Shown here: piece after piece, positions 54,001 to 62,109 of the stretch
How positions within the stretch are numbered: position 1 is the first letter of the stretch
How the letters are laid out: every line of letters starts with the position of its first letter
Source of the DNA: Candidatus Thalassarchaeaceae archaeon
GTDB lineage: Archaea; Thermoplasmatota; Poseidoniia; Poseidoniales; Thalassarchaeaceae
Reading direction: 5' to 3'
NCBI GenBank assembly: GCA_029250605.1
Contig: JAQXEZ010000008.1
Coordinates: 62,001 to 126,000 of the forward strand
DNA length: 64,000 nucleotides
Notes under the pieces: generated by a model
Told to the model about the DNA's origin: nothing
Seen by the model: only the letters and a program-made list of their open reading frames with translations
Databases searched by the model: none
Made by a program: the position numbers and the translations under genes

Positions 54001-54765
54001 ATGGGAGAAAGGCGGGACGACTCACTTCCCCGATTCAACAAAAATATCTGCATTGTATTAGTTGAACCCGAACACGATGGCAACATAGGTGCCGTTGCTA
54101 GGTGTATGATGAACTTCGGGATTACTGACTTGAGGGTAGTAGGAAGAGATGGAGATTGGTCAGAAGAGACTAGGAAACGAGCAAAGAATGCCCAAGAAGT
54201 TCTTGATGAAGCAAGACTGGTAGACACACTAGAGAAGGGAGTTTCAGATTGCTCAATTATAATAGGAACATCTGGGAAGAGGGAAGAGGGGGAAAAGACC
54301 TCTTTGAGGCATTTCCTACTACCAGATGAGTTGCCGGACCGCCTTTCAGATGTTGAGGGTAGGGTTGCAGTAGTTTTTGGCCCAGAGGGGAGGGGCCTAC
54401 TAAACGAACAATTGCGAATGTGTGACATTCTAGTTACTATACCTACTTGGGAGGGGTATCCGATCCTGAACCTCAGTCATGCTGTAGCAATAATCTGTTA
54501 CTCTTGGTTCATAAACTGTCAAACAGGTCCTCCTTCGGGTTCTGGAGAACGCCTACTTGAACCAGCACTAAGGGAGAGGTTTAGAGAAGAGTCCATGAGA
54601 CTTGTCAGATCAATTCCGACGAAGGAGCACAAGAGGAAAGGAATCGAGGAGAACTTGATTCGTGTGGTCATGAGAGGGTTACCAAAGAACGATGAGATGC
54701 ATAGGCTAATCGGAATAATTTCAGAAGCTGCAGATTCTTTCGAGAGAGAAGGGGATAATGTCTAA
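54001..54765 (+). CDS. trmJ: TrmJ-like SPOUT RNA 2'-O-methyltransferase
   Basis: Methylates ribose in tRNA (position 32 in known TrmJ) using SAM. The 254-aa protein has all three SPOUT motifs: EPEHDGNIGAVARCMMNFG, VVFGPEGRGL and IPTWEGYPILNLSHAVAII, the last forming the knotted SAM site. A C-terminal helical extension ends at 54765. It follows the ribosomal cluster (36 bp after rps17e), as is common for RNA modification genes. The target nucleotide could differ; archaeal TrmJ prefers C32. It overlaps convergent queD by 4 bp. Confidence 0.9.
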   Translation: MGERRDDSLPRFNKNICIVLVEPEHDGNIGAVARCMMNFGITDLRVVGRDGDWSEETRKRAKNAQEVLDEARLVDTLEKGVSDCSIIIGTSGKREEGEKTSLRHFLLPDELPDRLSDVEGRVAVVFGPEGRGLLNEQLRMCDILVTIPTWEGYPILNLSHAVAIICYSWFINCQTGPPSGSGERLLEPALRERFREESMRLVRSIPTKEHKRKGIEENLIRVVMRGLPKNDEMHRLIGIISEAADSFEREGDNV

Positions 54766-55214
54766 TCACGGGTCCAGGTTGCCCATGACTTGGGAGTCTC
54801 CCTAACATGAAATGAGTGTAGTCGTAATTTGTTTCCATAAGAAGTACTGATATGACGGTCGACTTGCTCGAATGCCCATCTCGCTAGATTCTCTGCTGTT
54901 GGGATAAATGGGACTATTACAGTACGATGCCAATCACCCATTGAAGATAGTGCAGTAATTGCCTCCTCATCGCCCTCAAAAACGATGAAAGAATGATCAA
55001 CAATATCGTGGATGTGCTTTGTGAGAATTTCTGAAACATCAGAGAAATCTATCAGCATCCCTTCTTCTGAAACTCCTGTTTCTATAACGACATCACCTTC
55101 TAACTCGACCTCCCACCTGTATCTGTGGCCATGAAAATTACAACACTTACTCTTGTGATTGGGTACCCTATGCCCTGTATCGGTCTCGACCCAGCGCCTG
55201 ATTCTCGAAGTCAT
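54762..55214 (-). CDS. queD: 6-carboxytetrahydropterin synthase (QueD family)
   Basis: Second step of preQ0 synthesis, forming 6-carboxytetrahydropterin from dihydroneopterin triphosphate. The 150-aa product has TDTGHRVPN (zinc His), CCNFHGHRYRWEVE (Cys and two zinc His), LIDFSDV, HDIVDHSFI and PTAENLARW, the 6-pyruvoyl-tetrahydropterin synthase-fold motifs. ATG 55214 overlaps the msrB stop (ATGA). Last gene of the preQ0 operon. Confidence 0.9.
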   Translation of the reverse strand: MTSRIRRWVETDTGHRVPNHKSKCCNFHGHRYRWEVELEGDVVIETGVSEEGMLIDFSDVSEILTKHIHDIVDHSFIVFEGDEEAITALSSMGDWHRTVIVPFIPTAENLARWAFEQVDRHISTSYGNKLRLHSFHVRETPKSWATWTRD

Positions 55215-55630
55215 TTCTCAACCTCCGGGACGAAATCCAAACTCGCCGAGTTGATGCAGTACCTCTCTCCTCCGAACTGCTCTGGCCCGTCTTTGAAGAC
55301 GTGCCCTAGGTGGGCGTCGCAGCCCTTGCACCTGACTTCCAGGCGCACCATTGCGTGAGTGGTGTCCTCTAGCCGCCTAATTCCAGCATCGGGGTGCTCG
55401 GTGTGGAATGCGGGCCACCCGCAACCAGAGTTGTACTTCATCTCGCTAGTGAACAGCAGGCTGCCACAGCAGATGCAGAAGTAGTCGCCGTCCCTATCCT
55501 CCATGTTTAGGACCCCAGTCATCGGCCTCTCCGTTCCCCCTTCCCTTGTTACGTGGTATTGTATGGGAGATAGTCGAGAACGCCACTCCTCGTCCCTCGC
55601 GGGGTCAAATCTAGGTATTCTAACGTTCAT
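55211..55630 (-). CDS. msrB: peptide methionine (R)-S-oxide reductase
   Basis: Repairs oxidised methionine in proteins. From ATG 55630 (ATGA overlap with queC) the 139-aa protein has CICCGSLLF and CKGCDAHLGHVF as the two CxxC zinc pairs. SGCGWPAFHTE is typical, and the active-site cysteine lies in GERYCINSASLDF. It interrupts the que genes in the operon with stop/start overlaps on both sides, so it is a real member of the transcript. Why a repair enzyme sits there is not evident. Confidence 0.94.
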   Translation of the reverse strand: MNVRIPRFDPARDEEWRSRLSPIQYHVTREGGTERPMTGVLNMEDRDGDYFCICCGSLLFTSEMKYNSGCGWPAFHTEHPDAGIRRLEDTTHAMVRLEVRCKGCDAHLGHVFKDGPEQFGGERYCINSASLDFVPEVEK

Positions 55631-56409
55631 TTGCTCTCCTCGTGCTTCTTGTTCTCCATTAGAGCATTCTCCAGGGCATCCTCCCAATCGCAGACGTACT
55701 CGACGGGGTCTTTCCTTCCTATGGCGTGGAATGCGAGGATCCTCTCTACGTCGGCACCGGACCTTCCAGAGCTGCGCCCAAACTCGTCTGGGTTGTAGGA
55801 TGTGTTTGTGTTTGCAAAGACAGTGTCGAAGTCCAGGCCAAGGGTCTGAATCGAGTCATATGCGTCCACCAGTATGGTCTCCTTGTCGCCGTCAAGGTAC
55901 GGGAGGTGAAACGTAATTAGTTCACTGCCCCAGTTGCCGATTTTGAAGGCTTGAAGGATCGCTTCGTAGAACTCTGGGCGGCAGTCAGGGTAGATCTCGT
56001 GGTCACCACTGTGGACTCCGAGGGCGATTATGGGTTCAGTCTCCTCGCGTAGGGACACAGAGAGCGCATACCCGTAGAGGATGGATGCAAAGATTGCGTT
56101 CCTGTTAGGGACAACAGTCTGCTTCATCTGCTCGGACTCGTAGTGCCCCTCGGGTATTTCGAAACCATCTGTGGTCAGGGCCGAGTGGAAGAGGCCCATG
56201 ACCGAATCGAGTTTCGCTATCCTGTGTTCAACTTGGAAGCCATTGTCAGCGAGATATCTGATATTGCTACTAGCCCTGTCTAGTTCGATCACGTGCTTCT
56301 GCCCGTAGTCAAATGAGATGCAACTGACAGTATACCCATCAGCAAGAAGGCGCATCAGAAGGCTCGTGCTGTCCATCCCCCCGGATAGTGCCATTACAGC
56401 CCGCATCAT
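55627..56409 (-). CDS. queC: QueC-like 7-cyano-7-deazaguanine synthase lacking the zinc cysteines
   Basis: QueC turns 7-carboxy-7-deazaguanine into preQ0 with ATP and ammonia. The PP-loop SGGMDSTSLL lies near the start of the 260-aa protein, and YGQKHVIEL and VPNRNAIFAS follow as in QueC. The zinc site is missing: where QueC has Cys-tyr-asn and then CGxCxxC, this protein has SYNPDEFGRSSGRSGADVE, with serine, glycine or aspartate at the cysteine positions. KDPVEYV follows normally. ATGATG at 56409 overlaps the queE stop. The position in the operon argues that it still works in preQ0 synthesis. Confidence 0.85.
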   Translation of the reverse strand: MMRAVMALSGGMDSTSLLMRLLADGYTVSCISFDYGQKHVIELDRASSNIRYLADNGFQVEHRIAKLDSVMGLFHSALTTDGFEIPEGHYESEQMKQTVVPNRNAIFASILYGYALSVSLREETEPIIALGVHSGDHEIYPDCRPEFYEAILQAFKIGNWGSELITFHLPYLDGDKETILVDAYDSIQTLGLDFDTVFANTNTSYNPDEFGRSSGRSGADVERILAFHAIGRKDPVEYVCDWEDALENALMENKKHEESK

Positions 56410-57002
56410 AGAACCCCCATCCACTTGTGAGTCTGCAGGCTAAGCCTCCATGTCGGGTTGTCCTTCACCAATTTCTCCACTACCTGGAAGTTTCTGCCGT
56501 TCTGGCCCACCGATTCGGTTTCGATGTAGCATGGCTGAATGAAGTGATGTGAGAAACCCTCTTTCAGTTCGTCATAGATGTCTAGTGACTGTCCGCAGTA
56601 GACCACCTTCAACTCGTCTCCTGATCTCTGTCTGATGGCGACGTTCGGGTATACCTGGTCCTTCGGACTCACGCAAATCCAGTCGATAATGGGATCCACT
56701 TCGATTGTCCCATTCGTCTCTATCGAGAGGATGAGGCCGTGCTCCTTGAGGTACCTGCCGATGGTCGATAGGTCCTGTATGCCCGGCTCTCCACCGGTGA
56801 AGATCACCCTGTCGCACCCGTAGGAAAGCACCTCCGCGACGATCGAGTCCAGTTCCCTCTCCTCGTAGACTAGGAAGTCTGTGTCGCACCACTCGCACCT
56901 GAGGTTGCAGTTACCGAACCTCACGAAGACATGTGGGATTCCACAGTGGAAGCCCTCCCCCTGTACTGAGTGGAATATCTCGACGATCGGGTACTTTACC
57001 AT
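56406..57002 (-). CDS. queE: 7-carboxy-7-deazaguanine synthase (radical SAM)
   Basis: Converts carboxytetrahydropterin to 7-carboxy-7-deazaguanine. The 198-aa protein begins PIVEIFHSVQGEGFHCGIPH and has the cluster motif CNLRCEWCDTD, with FTGGEPGIQ and SIETNGTIEVD as the typical QueE/radical SAM continuation. SPKDQVYPN and FIQPCYIE follow. Start ATG 57002, 4 bp after folE. The sequence here is markedly GC-rich (37 G+C in the 60 bases 56761-56820). Confidence 0.93.
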   Translation of the reverse strand: MVKYPIVEIFHSVQGEGFHCGIPHVFVRFGNCNLRCEWCDTDFLVYEERELDSIVAEVLSYGCDRVIFTGGEPGIQDLSTIGRYLKEHGLILSIETNGTIEVDPIIDWICVSPKDQVYPNVAIRQRSGDELKVVYCGQSLDIYDELKEGFSHHFIQPCYIETESVGQNGRNFQVVEKLVKDNPTWRLSLQTHKWMGVL

Positions 57003-57006
57003 TCAT

Positions 57007-57591
57007 CTACCCCTTAAGTGGCGAACTCCGGATTAGCTGCATCAACTCAGATCGCGCTTCGGCCTTTTCGAAGAAGGCCCCCCTCATCGAACTGGTAGTC
57101 ATCACGGAATTCTGCTTCTGGACCCCCCGGCACCTCATGCATCCGTGTTGTGCCTCGATGATAGCAGCGCAACCCTTCGGCTCCAGGTGAGTCATCAGAT
57201 CGTCCGTGATCCCCTTCGTTATCCTCTCTTGGTTCTGCAATCTCTTGGCGTGCATGTCCAGAAGTCTAGCTAACTTACTGATTCCAACAATCCTGTCGAC
57301 GGGGATGTATGCTATATGGGCTCGTCCAGAGAATGGCTGTAAATGGTGCTCGCAAGTGCTATGGAACTCTATATCCCTGAGTAGTACTATACCGTCATAA
57401 CCTTCGGCATTGAAGGTAGAGTCAAGGATGTTCATTGCATCCCCAGAGTAGCCACTGAATATCTCCTCGTACGAATCTATCACCCTCTCAGGAGTCCTTA
57501 GGACACCCTCTCTAAGGTCACCATCTATTCCTTCGATATACCTCACTAGCGTGTCAATTGCAGACAAGGCGTTTTCCTTTGAAGTCAACAT
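57007..57591 (-). CDS. folE: GTP cyclohydrolase I (FolE type)
   Basis: Forms dihydroneopterin triphosphate from GTP, feeding preQ0 (and here perhaps folate). From ATG 57591 (TAATG overlap with the RHH stop) a 194-aa protein has LRTPERVIDSYEEIFSGY, the zinc ligands in EFHSTCEHHLQPF, GRAHIAYIP, ARLLDMHAKRLQNQERIT and QHGCMRCRGV. Most archaea use the unrelated MptA; a type I FolE is bacterial-like. It is the first enzyme gene of the operon. Confidence 0.95.
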   Translation of the reverse strand: MLTSKENALSAIDTLVRYIEGIDGDLREGVLRTPERVIDSYEEIFSGYSGDAMNILDSTFNAEGYDGIVLLRDIEFHSTCEHHLQPFSGRAHIAYIPVDRIVGISKLARLLDMHAKRLQNQERITKGITDDLMTHLEPKGCAAIIEAQHGCMRCRGVQKQNSVMTTSSMRGAFFEKAEARSELMQLIRSSPLKG

Positions 57592-57764
57592 TAGTCTACC
57601 TCTATACGACCGTGCCTTGCATCGACCTCGTCCAACTGGTCCAATAGTTTTCGACAAGCTGTTCTAATTGAGTCTGCTAAGCTGACGAACTTCTTATCGT
57701 CACCTACGTGATTCCTGAGATCTTCGAGGAGTTCGTTTGGCATGTCGAGGCTGATTTTAGGCAT
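57591..57764 (-). CDS. small ribbon-helix-helix (CopG/MetJ-like) regulator heading the preQ0 operon
   Basis: A 57-aa frame: PKISLDMPNELLEDLRNHV, then KKFVSLADSIRTACRKLLDQL and a short acidic tail. A beta strand with alternating residues (KISLDM) and two helices separated by a short turn are exactly the RHH plan. ATG 57764, stop TAA 57593-57591 overlapping the folE ATG. No ribosome-binding-like stretch precedes it, and a TATA-like element lies 20-30 bp upstream, suggesting a leaderless message. The inverted and direct repeats at 57789-57823 are its likely operator. Confidence 0.75.
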   Translation of the reverse strand: MPKISLDMPNELLEDLRNHVGDDKKFVSLADSIRTACRKLLDQLDEVDARHGRIEVD

Positions 57765-57788
57765 GGCCCTGGACTAAGAGATATGGAT

Positions 57789-57823
57789 ATAATATTACTG
57801 GAGTAATAGTATGGTAATATTAT
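57789..57823 (-). promoter_or_regulatory. candidate RHH operator over the preQ0 operon promoter
   Basis: ATAATATTAC (57789-57798) and GTAATATTAT (57814-57823) are exact inverted repeats. Within them lies a second palindrome TATTACT-GG-AGTAATA (57793-57808). The half-site TATTAC/GTAATA occurs at 57793, 57803 and 57814, spacing about one helical turn. On the minus strand TATTATAT overlaps this region and would serve as the TATA box of the regulator gene at 57764. The far end also covers the stop codon of the preceding gene. Confidence 0.65.
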
Positions 57824-58119
57824 CTCATACTTTCGACTTTCTCATCTAGGCCCGGGTATGCTTGATTGAGTGCTGCGGCTCTGTTCTTTAGGCTGTTTAG
57901 TTGCAAAGAAGCCTCATCCACTGTGATTCCCTGGGATAACAAGTTTAGGAGCAGGGAAAGACCCCCCTGGATCGTTCCGGCATCTAGAAATGCGTCATTG
58001 GATATTTCATCCGTTGCTCTTAGTACCTCAAGTGCGTCTCTAATGAAATCCCTCTCCATTTCGATATCCTCGATACTGGAGGGGTCTAAATCAGAAAATT
58101 TCTCCAATGAAGTAATCAT
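57820..58119 (-). CDS. small helical protein, unknown function
   Basis: From ATG 58119 (an in-frame ATG at 58170 would overlap mce) a 99-aa acidic protein is predicted helical throughout: ITSLEKFSDLDPSSIEDIEM, FIRDALEVLRATDEIS and LSLLLNLLSQGITVDEASL. No known family. It follows mce by 34 bp on the same strand and its stop codon lies within the operator repeat of the next gene, so its transcript probably ends or continues through that control region. Confidence 0.6.
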   Translation of the reverse strand: MITSLEKFSDLDPSSIEDIEMERDFIRDALEVLRATDEISNDAFLDAGTIQGGLSLLLNLLSQGITVDEASLQLNSLKNRAAALNQAYPGLDEKVESMR

Positions 58120-58153
58120 AGTAATGCGAGATAGGGTGCCCTTTTGATGATTC

Positions 58154-58561
58154 TCACTTGGAAGATTCAACTAATTCAATGAGCACCCCCCCGGCAGATG
58201 AAGGGTGGACAAAGGCGATTCGGTGACCGTCTGAACCAATGACTGGTTCTTCCGATACCATCCTGACCCCAATATCAATCAAATCGGAAATCATTGATTC
58301 AATGTCGACCACATCTATTGCAATCTGCTGAACACCCGGGCCTCTTCGTTCGATGAAACGGCCGACTGGTGTTTCCTTGGATAATGGCTCTAGCAGTTCT
58401 ATTCGAGTATTACCTGTGCCTTGCAAGTATCTAATTTTGACGCCTTGCTCTTCGCTAATCGTGTCAACTGATTGAGAAAATCCTAATTTGGACCATAGTT
58501 CCCCTGATTCATCAAGCGAGGGTGTGGCTATTCCAATATGATTTACAGATCCTCCGGCCAT
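58154..58561 (-). CDS. mce: methylmalonyl-CoA epimerase
   Basis: Interconverts the (2R) and (2S) forms of methylmalonyl-CoA, passing product to the mutase encoded just upstream. The 135-aa VOC-fold protein begins NHIGIATPSLDESGELWSKL (metal His), has GNTRIELLEPLSKETPV (Glu) and GVQQIAIDVVD (an His position altered to Gln-Ile), and ends AFVHPSSAGGVLIELVE. The direct junction with mcmA strongly supports this role over other VOC enzymes. Confidence 0.88.
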   Translation of the reverse strand: MAGGSVNHIGIATPSLDESGELWSKLGFSQSVDTISEEQGVKIRYLQGTGNTRIELLEPLSKETPVGRFIERRGPGVQQIAIDVVDIESMISDLIDIGVRMVSEEPVIGSDGHRIAFVHPSSAGGVLIELVESSK

Positions 58562-60139
58562 TCAAACACCACTTGGGGCGACCCATGTTCCGAACTCCTC
58601 CCTCAAAACACTGTTGACCTCTCCCACGGTTGCCTCTGCTTTGACAGCGGAAATTATTGGCGGCATTACGTTGGACCCTTTTCTGCAGCACTGCCTCAGT
58701 TCTGATAGTGATTCGTTGACGGATTCAATGTTCCTGTTGGCCTTCATCTCAATTAATCGTGATATCTTTGAGTTTGCCTCGCTAGAGTCTAGAATGAGTC
58801 CTTCGAAAACTGGTTCTGTCTCGTCGACATGGGAATTTACGCCGACTACAAGCTCGCTCTTGTCCTCTACGCTGCGAAGATGATCCCACGCGCTTTCATG
58901 GATCATTCTCTGTTGGAATCCGGCCTTAACGCACTCCATGGCCCCACCCATTTCCCCTATGTCATCAATGATGGAACGGGCCTGATGGATCAGTTCATCG
59001 GTATTTTTCTCGACAGTCGAGGAACCCCCCAATGGATCCACGTGCCCGGTAATACCTAATTCCTCGGCGATGATCTGTTGGGTGCGTAGTGCGAGGCGGG
59101 CAGAGTCTTCTGTTGGCAAACCCAACGCCTCATCAAAGCTATTTGTGTGAAGTGACTGAGTGCCGCCTAGTACTGCAGATAGTGCTTGATATGCCACTCT
59201 AATTGCATTGTTCTTTGGCTGTTGTGCTGTCAGTGTTACTCCAGAAGTCTGAGTATGGAACCTCAACTGTGACGATTTTGGATTGGTGGGTGAGAACTCT
59301 GCTTCTACCAGTTCGTACCACAACTGTCTTGCAGCCCTGAACTTACAAATTTCCTCGATGAAATCATTATGACAAGCGAAGAAGAAGGACATTCTTGGTG
59401 CAAAATCATCTATCTTCATGCCGGACTCTATTGCCTTCCGGGAATAGAAAATCGCATTTGCTAATGTGAGTGCAATTTCCTGCGATGCTGTGCAACCAGC
59501 TTCCCTCATGTGATATCCACTTATTGAAATTGTATTCCACCTTGGAGCGTGCCTATTGCACCAAGACATGAGATCTGTAGTCAATCGAATGGATGGTTCG
59601 GGGGGGAAGATGTATAGCCCCCTCGATATGTACTCCTTCAAAATGTCATTCTGAACTGTTCCAGATAACTGATCTATGGGTATTCCTTGCTCATCCGCTA
59701 CTGCAACATATAACGCAAGGAGAGTTGTTGCTGGTGCATTGATTGTCATTGATGTGGAGATAGAACCCATATCAATTCCATAAAACAACTCCCTCATATC
59801 GTGGATGGAGTCAATTGAGACTCCCACCTTTCCAACCTCTCCCGAGGAAAGGTCGTCATCTGAATCGAGGCCTAGTTGAGTGGGTAGATCAAATGCTATC
59901 GAGATACCTGTCTGGCCGCTATCTAGTAATCTTTTGAAACGCTTGTTTGTATTACTAGGTGATGAAAAACCGGCATACTGCCTCATGGTCCAAAGTCTGT
60001 CTCTATACATTCCTGGATGAATGCCCCGACGATATGGCGGCATCCCCGGGGAATTTTGAGATGCACCGTCGGTGCTGTCTATCGTTTCCACCACGTTATG
60101 TCCAGAGGGTTTCGACCCATGAACATTCTCAGTTTTCAC
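58562..60139 (-). CDS. mcmA: methylmalonyl-CoA mutase large (catalytic) subunit
   Basis: Rearranges methylmalonyl-CoA to succinyl-CoA with B12, completing propionyl-CoA use. The 525-aa protein is the catalytic (beta/alpha)8 domain only: YAGFSSPSNTNKRFKRLL, GISIAFDLPTQLGLDSDD, SMTINAPATTLLALYVA, GTVQNDILKEYISRG and SISGYHMREAG are diagnostic. LGGTQSLHTNSFDEALGLP follows. It has no B12-binding domain, so a separate small subunit must exist elsewhere, as in other archaea. The ATG overlaps the stop of the 299-aa gene; mce begins right after its stop. Confidence 0.95.
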   Translation of the reverse strand: MKTENVHGSKPSGHNVVETIDSTDGASQNSPGMPPYRRGIHPGMYRDRLWTMRQYAGFSSPSNTNKRFKRLLDSGQTGISIAFDLPTQLGLDSDDDLSSGEVGKVGVSIDSIHDMRELFYGIDMGSISTSMTINAPATTLLALYVAVADEQGIPIDQLSGTVQNDILKEYISRGLYIFPPEPSIRLTTDLMSWCNRHAPRWNTISISGYHMREAGCTASQEIALTLANAIFYSRKAIESGMKIDDFAPRMSFFFACHNDFIEEICKFRAARQLWYELVEAEFSPTNPKSSQLRFHTQTSGVTLTAQQPKNNAIRVAYQALSAVLGGTQSLHTNSFDEALGLPTEDSARLALRTQQIIAEELGITGHVDPLGGSSTVEKNTDELIHQARSIIDDIGEMGGAMECVKAGFQQRMIHESAWDHLRSVEDKSELVVGVNSHVDETEPVFEGLILDSSEANSKISRLIEMKANRNIESVNESLSELRQCCRKGSNVMPPIISAVKAEATVGEVNSVLREEFGTWVAPSGV

Positions 60140-61035
60140 CTTCGGACGGTGTATCCATCAACGATCTTTTCCAGGGATGACATTTGGTCGTCGTCGATTA
60201 TTCCCTCGTTAAGTTTCTCCACGAGGAATTCCTTAGCCTCCTTCGTAGTTTGCCTTTCTCCCCGAGCCCAAATAGTGGCAAGGAGATTAGAACGATGCTC
60301 TTCGTCAATTCCAATCTCCAATAGTAGTCCGCGCATTTCGTACTTATACTCCATATGTCTACTTCTATCCAGTCTCCGGGCTCTATTTGCTGGTTGATAC
60401 GATGAGTTCTTGTTTCTGAACTTCCTCTGAGGCTTCTTTGGAGTTTCTTTAGGGGTTTTTGGCTTTGCTTGGGTCTTCTTCAGAGTTTTTGCTTCTTCTG
60501 CCGCAATGGAAGCTTTGATCATACTATCCTGAATAATCTGTCTAGCCTTCATACTCTTGCCCTGTAAATCCTCACCAGGTGTTTTTTCGGATGGTTGAAC
60601 TGGTTTCTTATCCAGGCCGATGTCTTTCCTTGAGCTATCGCCTAGAGTCTTATCCTGTATAATATCCAGATTTTCTTTTTCTTCAAAGTTTGTTTGCTGA
60701 GTTTCTACAGATTGAGGCTCTTCAATGAGTGGTGCCTCGACAACAGATGGCTCCTCAACGACTGGTGCTTTGTCTTCTGTTTCAGTAATAACTTCTATGA
60801 GGGGGTTTTCTGGTTTAATTGCCTTCTCTGCCTTTGGCTTGGCACCGGGAACCGATGGCGGAGGGGCAATCTGAGATCTCACTCTGGGGGTCTTTGCTTG
60901 AGATGAGTTTGTTGGTTTGGACTTCTGAGTGGTTTGGGGAACGGACCCGAAAACATTCTTTGGGGCAGCCTTCGTCCTACGTCTCCTCTGCACTGTCCAA
61001 TCAATCCTCAAACTTCCGGCCGGACTGGCTCTCAT
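60136..61035 (-). CDS. low-complexity protein with a conserved C-terminal domain, unknown function
   Basis: The 299-aa product is rich in Pro, Glu, Lys and Gln for its first 200 or so residues (EEPSVVEAPLIEEPQSVE, KTQAKPKTPKETPKKPQ), probably disordered. The last 80 residues look folded: MEYKYEMRGLLLEIGIDEE, SNLLATIWARGER, then helical to TVRR. No known family. Start and stop overlap or nearly touch kae1 and mcmA, so it is a member of this run. It could be a nucleic-acid-binding or scaffolding protein; that is a guess. Confidence 0.65.
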   Translation of the reverse strand: MRASPAGSLRIDWTVQRRRRTKAAPKNVFGSVPQTTQKSKPTNSSQAKTPRVRSQIAPPPSVPGAKPKAEKAIKPENPLIEVITETEDKAPVVEEPSVVEAPLIEEPQSVETQQTNFEEKENLDIIQDKTLGDSSRKDIGLDKKPVQPSEKTPGEDLQGKSMKARQIIQDSMIKASIAAEEAKTLKKTQAKPKTPKETPKKPQRKFRNKNSSYQPANRARRLDRSRHMEYKYEMRGLLLEIGIDEEHRSNLLATIWARGERQTTKEAKEFLVEKLNEGIIDDDQMSSLEKIVDGYTVRR

Positions 61036-61050
61036 AAGAGTTCGTTATTT

Positions 61051-62058
61051 TTATTGCCATACCACAGCAGTGTTGTCGGTTCTGAGAGTTGGATCGATAG
61101 CGCTATCCATGATCTTTGTTTCTATGCCACATTCAAGCATTCTCCGTCCTAGCTCTGCAATCATTGTTCCATTATCAATACAGAATGGCTTCTCTGGCCA
61201 AAAACAATTGGCACCCCTCTCATCACACATAATTTTACTCATTTCTCTGAGTCTATCATTACAAGCGACACCTCCACCGAGTAATAATTCAGTTTTTCCT
61301 GTGTGTGCCAAGGCCCTTTCAGCAACTTCGACACACGTTGCAAACGAATGCTCCTGTAGCGACCAACACACTTGCTCTAGTGATAATCCCTCAGATATCT
61401 TTTGAGTTGCAGAAGTAAGCATTCCCGAGAATGCTAGATCCATGCCATGCACACCATATGGTAGATACGCCTCGTCGAGGGACTTGGGGCCATTCTTCAA
61501 ATGCTCCAGTGCTAGTTGTTCAATTTTCGGACCACCTGGAAAGGGCATACCCTGATTCCTTGCAAACTTATCCAACATGTTTCCTATTCCGATATCCAAT
61601 GTCTCGCCGAGAACACGATATCTTCCATCTGCTCTTGCTATTACCTGAGTATTACCTCCGCTAACATATAGTAAAACTGGGTCGATGCAGCCTGTTTGAT
61701 TCCTCCCAACTTCTATGTGTGCAACACAATGATTTACACCCAGAAGTGGTACTGAAAGCCTAGTTGCAAGAGTTCTAGCTACAGAGGCCCCCACACGGAG
61801 GCATGGCCCTAGGCCAGGGCCTTGGCTAAATGCTACTGCAACTATCGAATCCCAAGAAAAATCCTCATTGCTTGAGAGCTTTTTGAGTAGTTCGGATGTT
61901 GACTCAGAGTGATGATCTGCAGCTTCTCGAGGGTGTATCCCCCCCTCTTCTGGGCGGAATAGTGATGAAAAAGATGGAAAAAGTTCACCTTCGGTACTAA
62001 CACTACCGAATGAAAAGGTGTGGGCGGTACTTTCGATTCCTAAGATAATGCCCTCCAT
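61051..62058 (-). CDS. kae1: tRNA threonylcarbamoyladenosine synthase subunit Kae1/TsaD
   Basis: Transfers the threonylcarbamoyl group to A37 of ANN-decoding tRNAs as part of KEOPS. From ATG 62058 the 335-aa protein starts EGIILGIESTAHTFSFG. It has GPGLGPCLRVGASVARTL, the metal-binding HCVAHIE (HxxxH), LYVSGGNTQVI, DIGIGNMLDKFARNQG and LLGGGVACNDRLREM. Bud32 is not fused, as it often is in archaea. Divergent from hutI across about 50 bp. Confidence 0.95.
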   Translation of the reverse strand: MEGIILGIESTAHTFSFGSVSTEGELFPSFSSLFRPEEGGIHPREAADHHSESTSELLKKLSSNEDFSWDSIVAVAFSQGPGLGPCLRVGASVARTLATRLSVPLLGVNHCVAHIEVGRNQTGCIDPVLLYVSGGNTQVIARADGRYRVLGETLDIGIGNMLDKFARNQGMPFPGGPKIEQLALEHLKNGPKSLDEAYLPYGVHGMDLAFSGMLTSATQKISEGLSLEQVCWSLQEHSFATCVEVAERALAHTGKTELLLGGGVACNDRLREMSKIMCDERGANCFWPEKPFCIDNGTMIAELGRRMLECGIETKIMDSAIDPTLRTDNTAVVWQ

Positions 62059-62109
62059 GAGGTCCCCCATGGGCGCGAGTTCTTTCAACTATCGGAATGT
62101 CCAGACATC

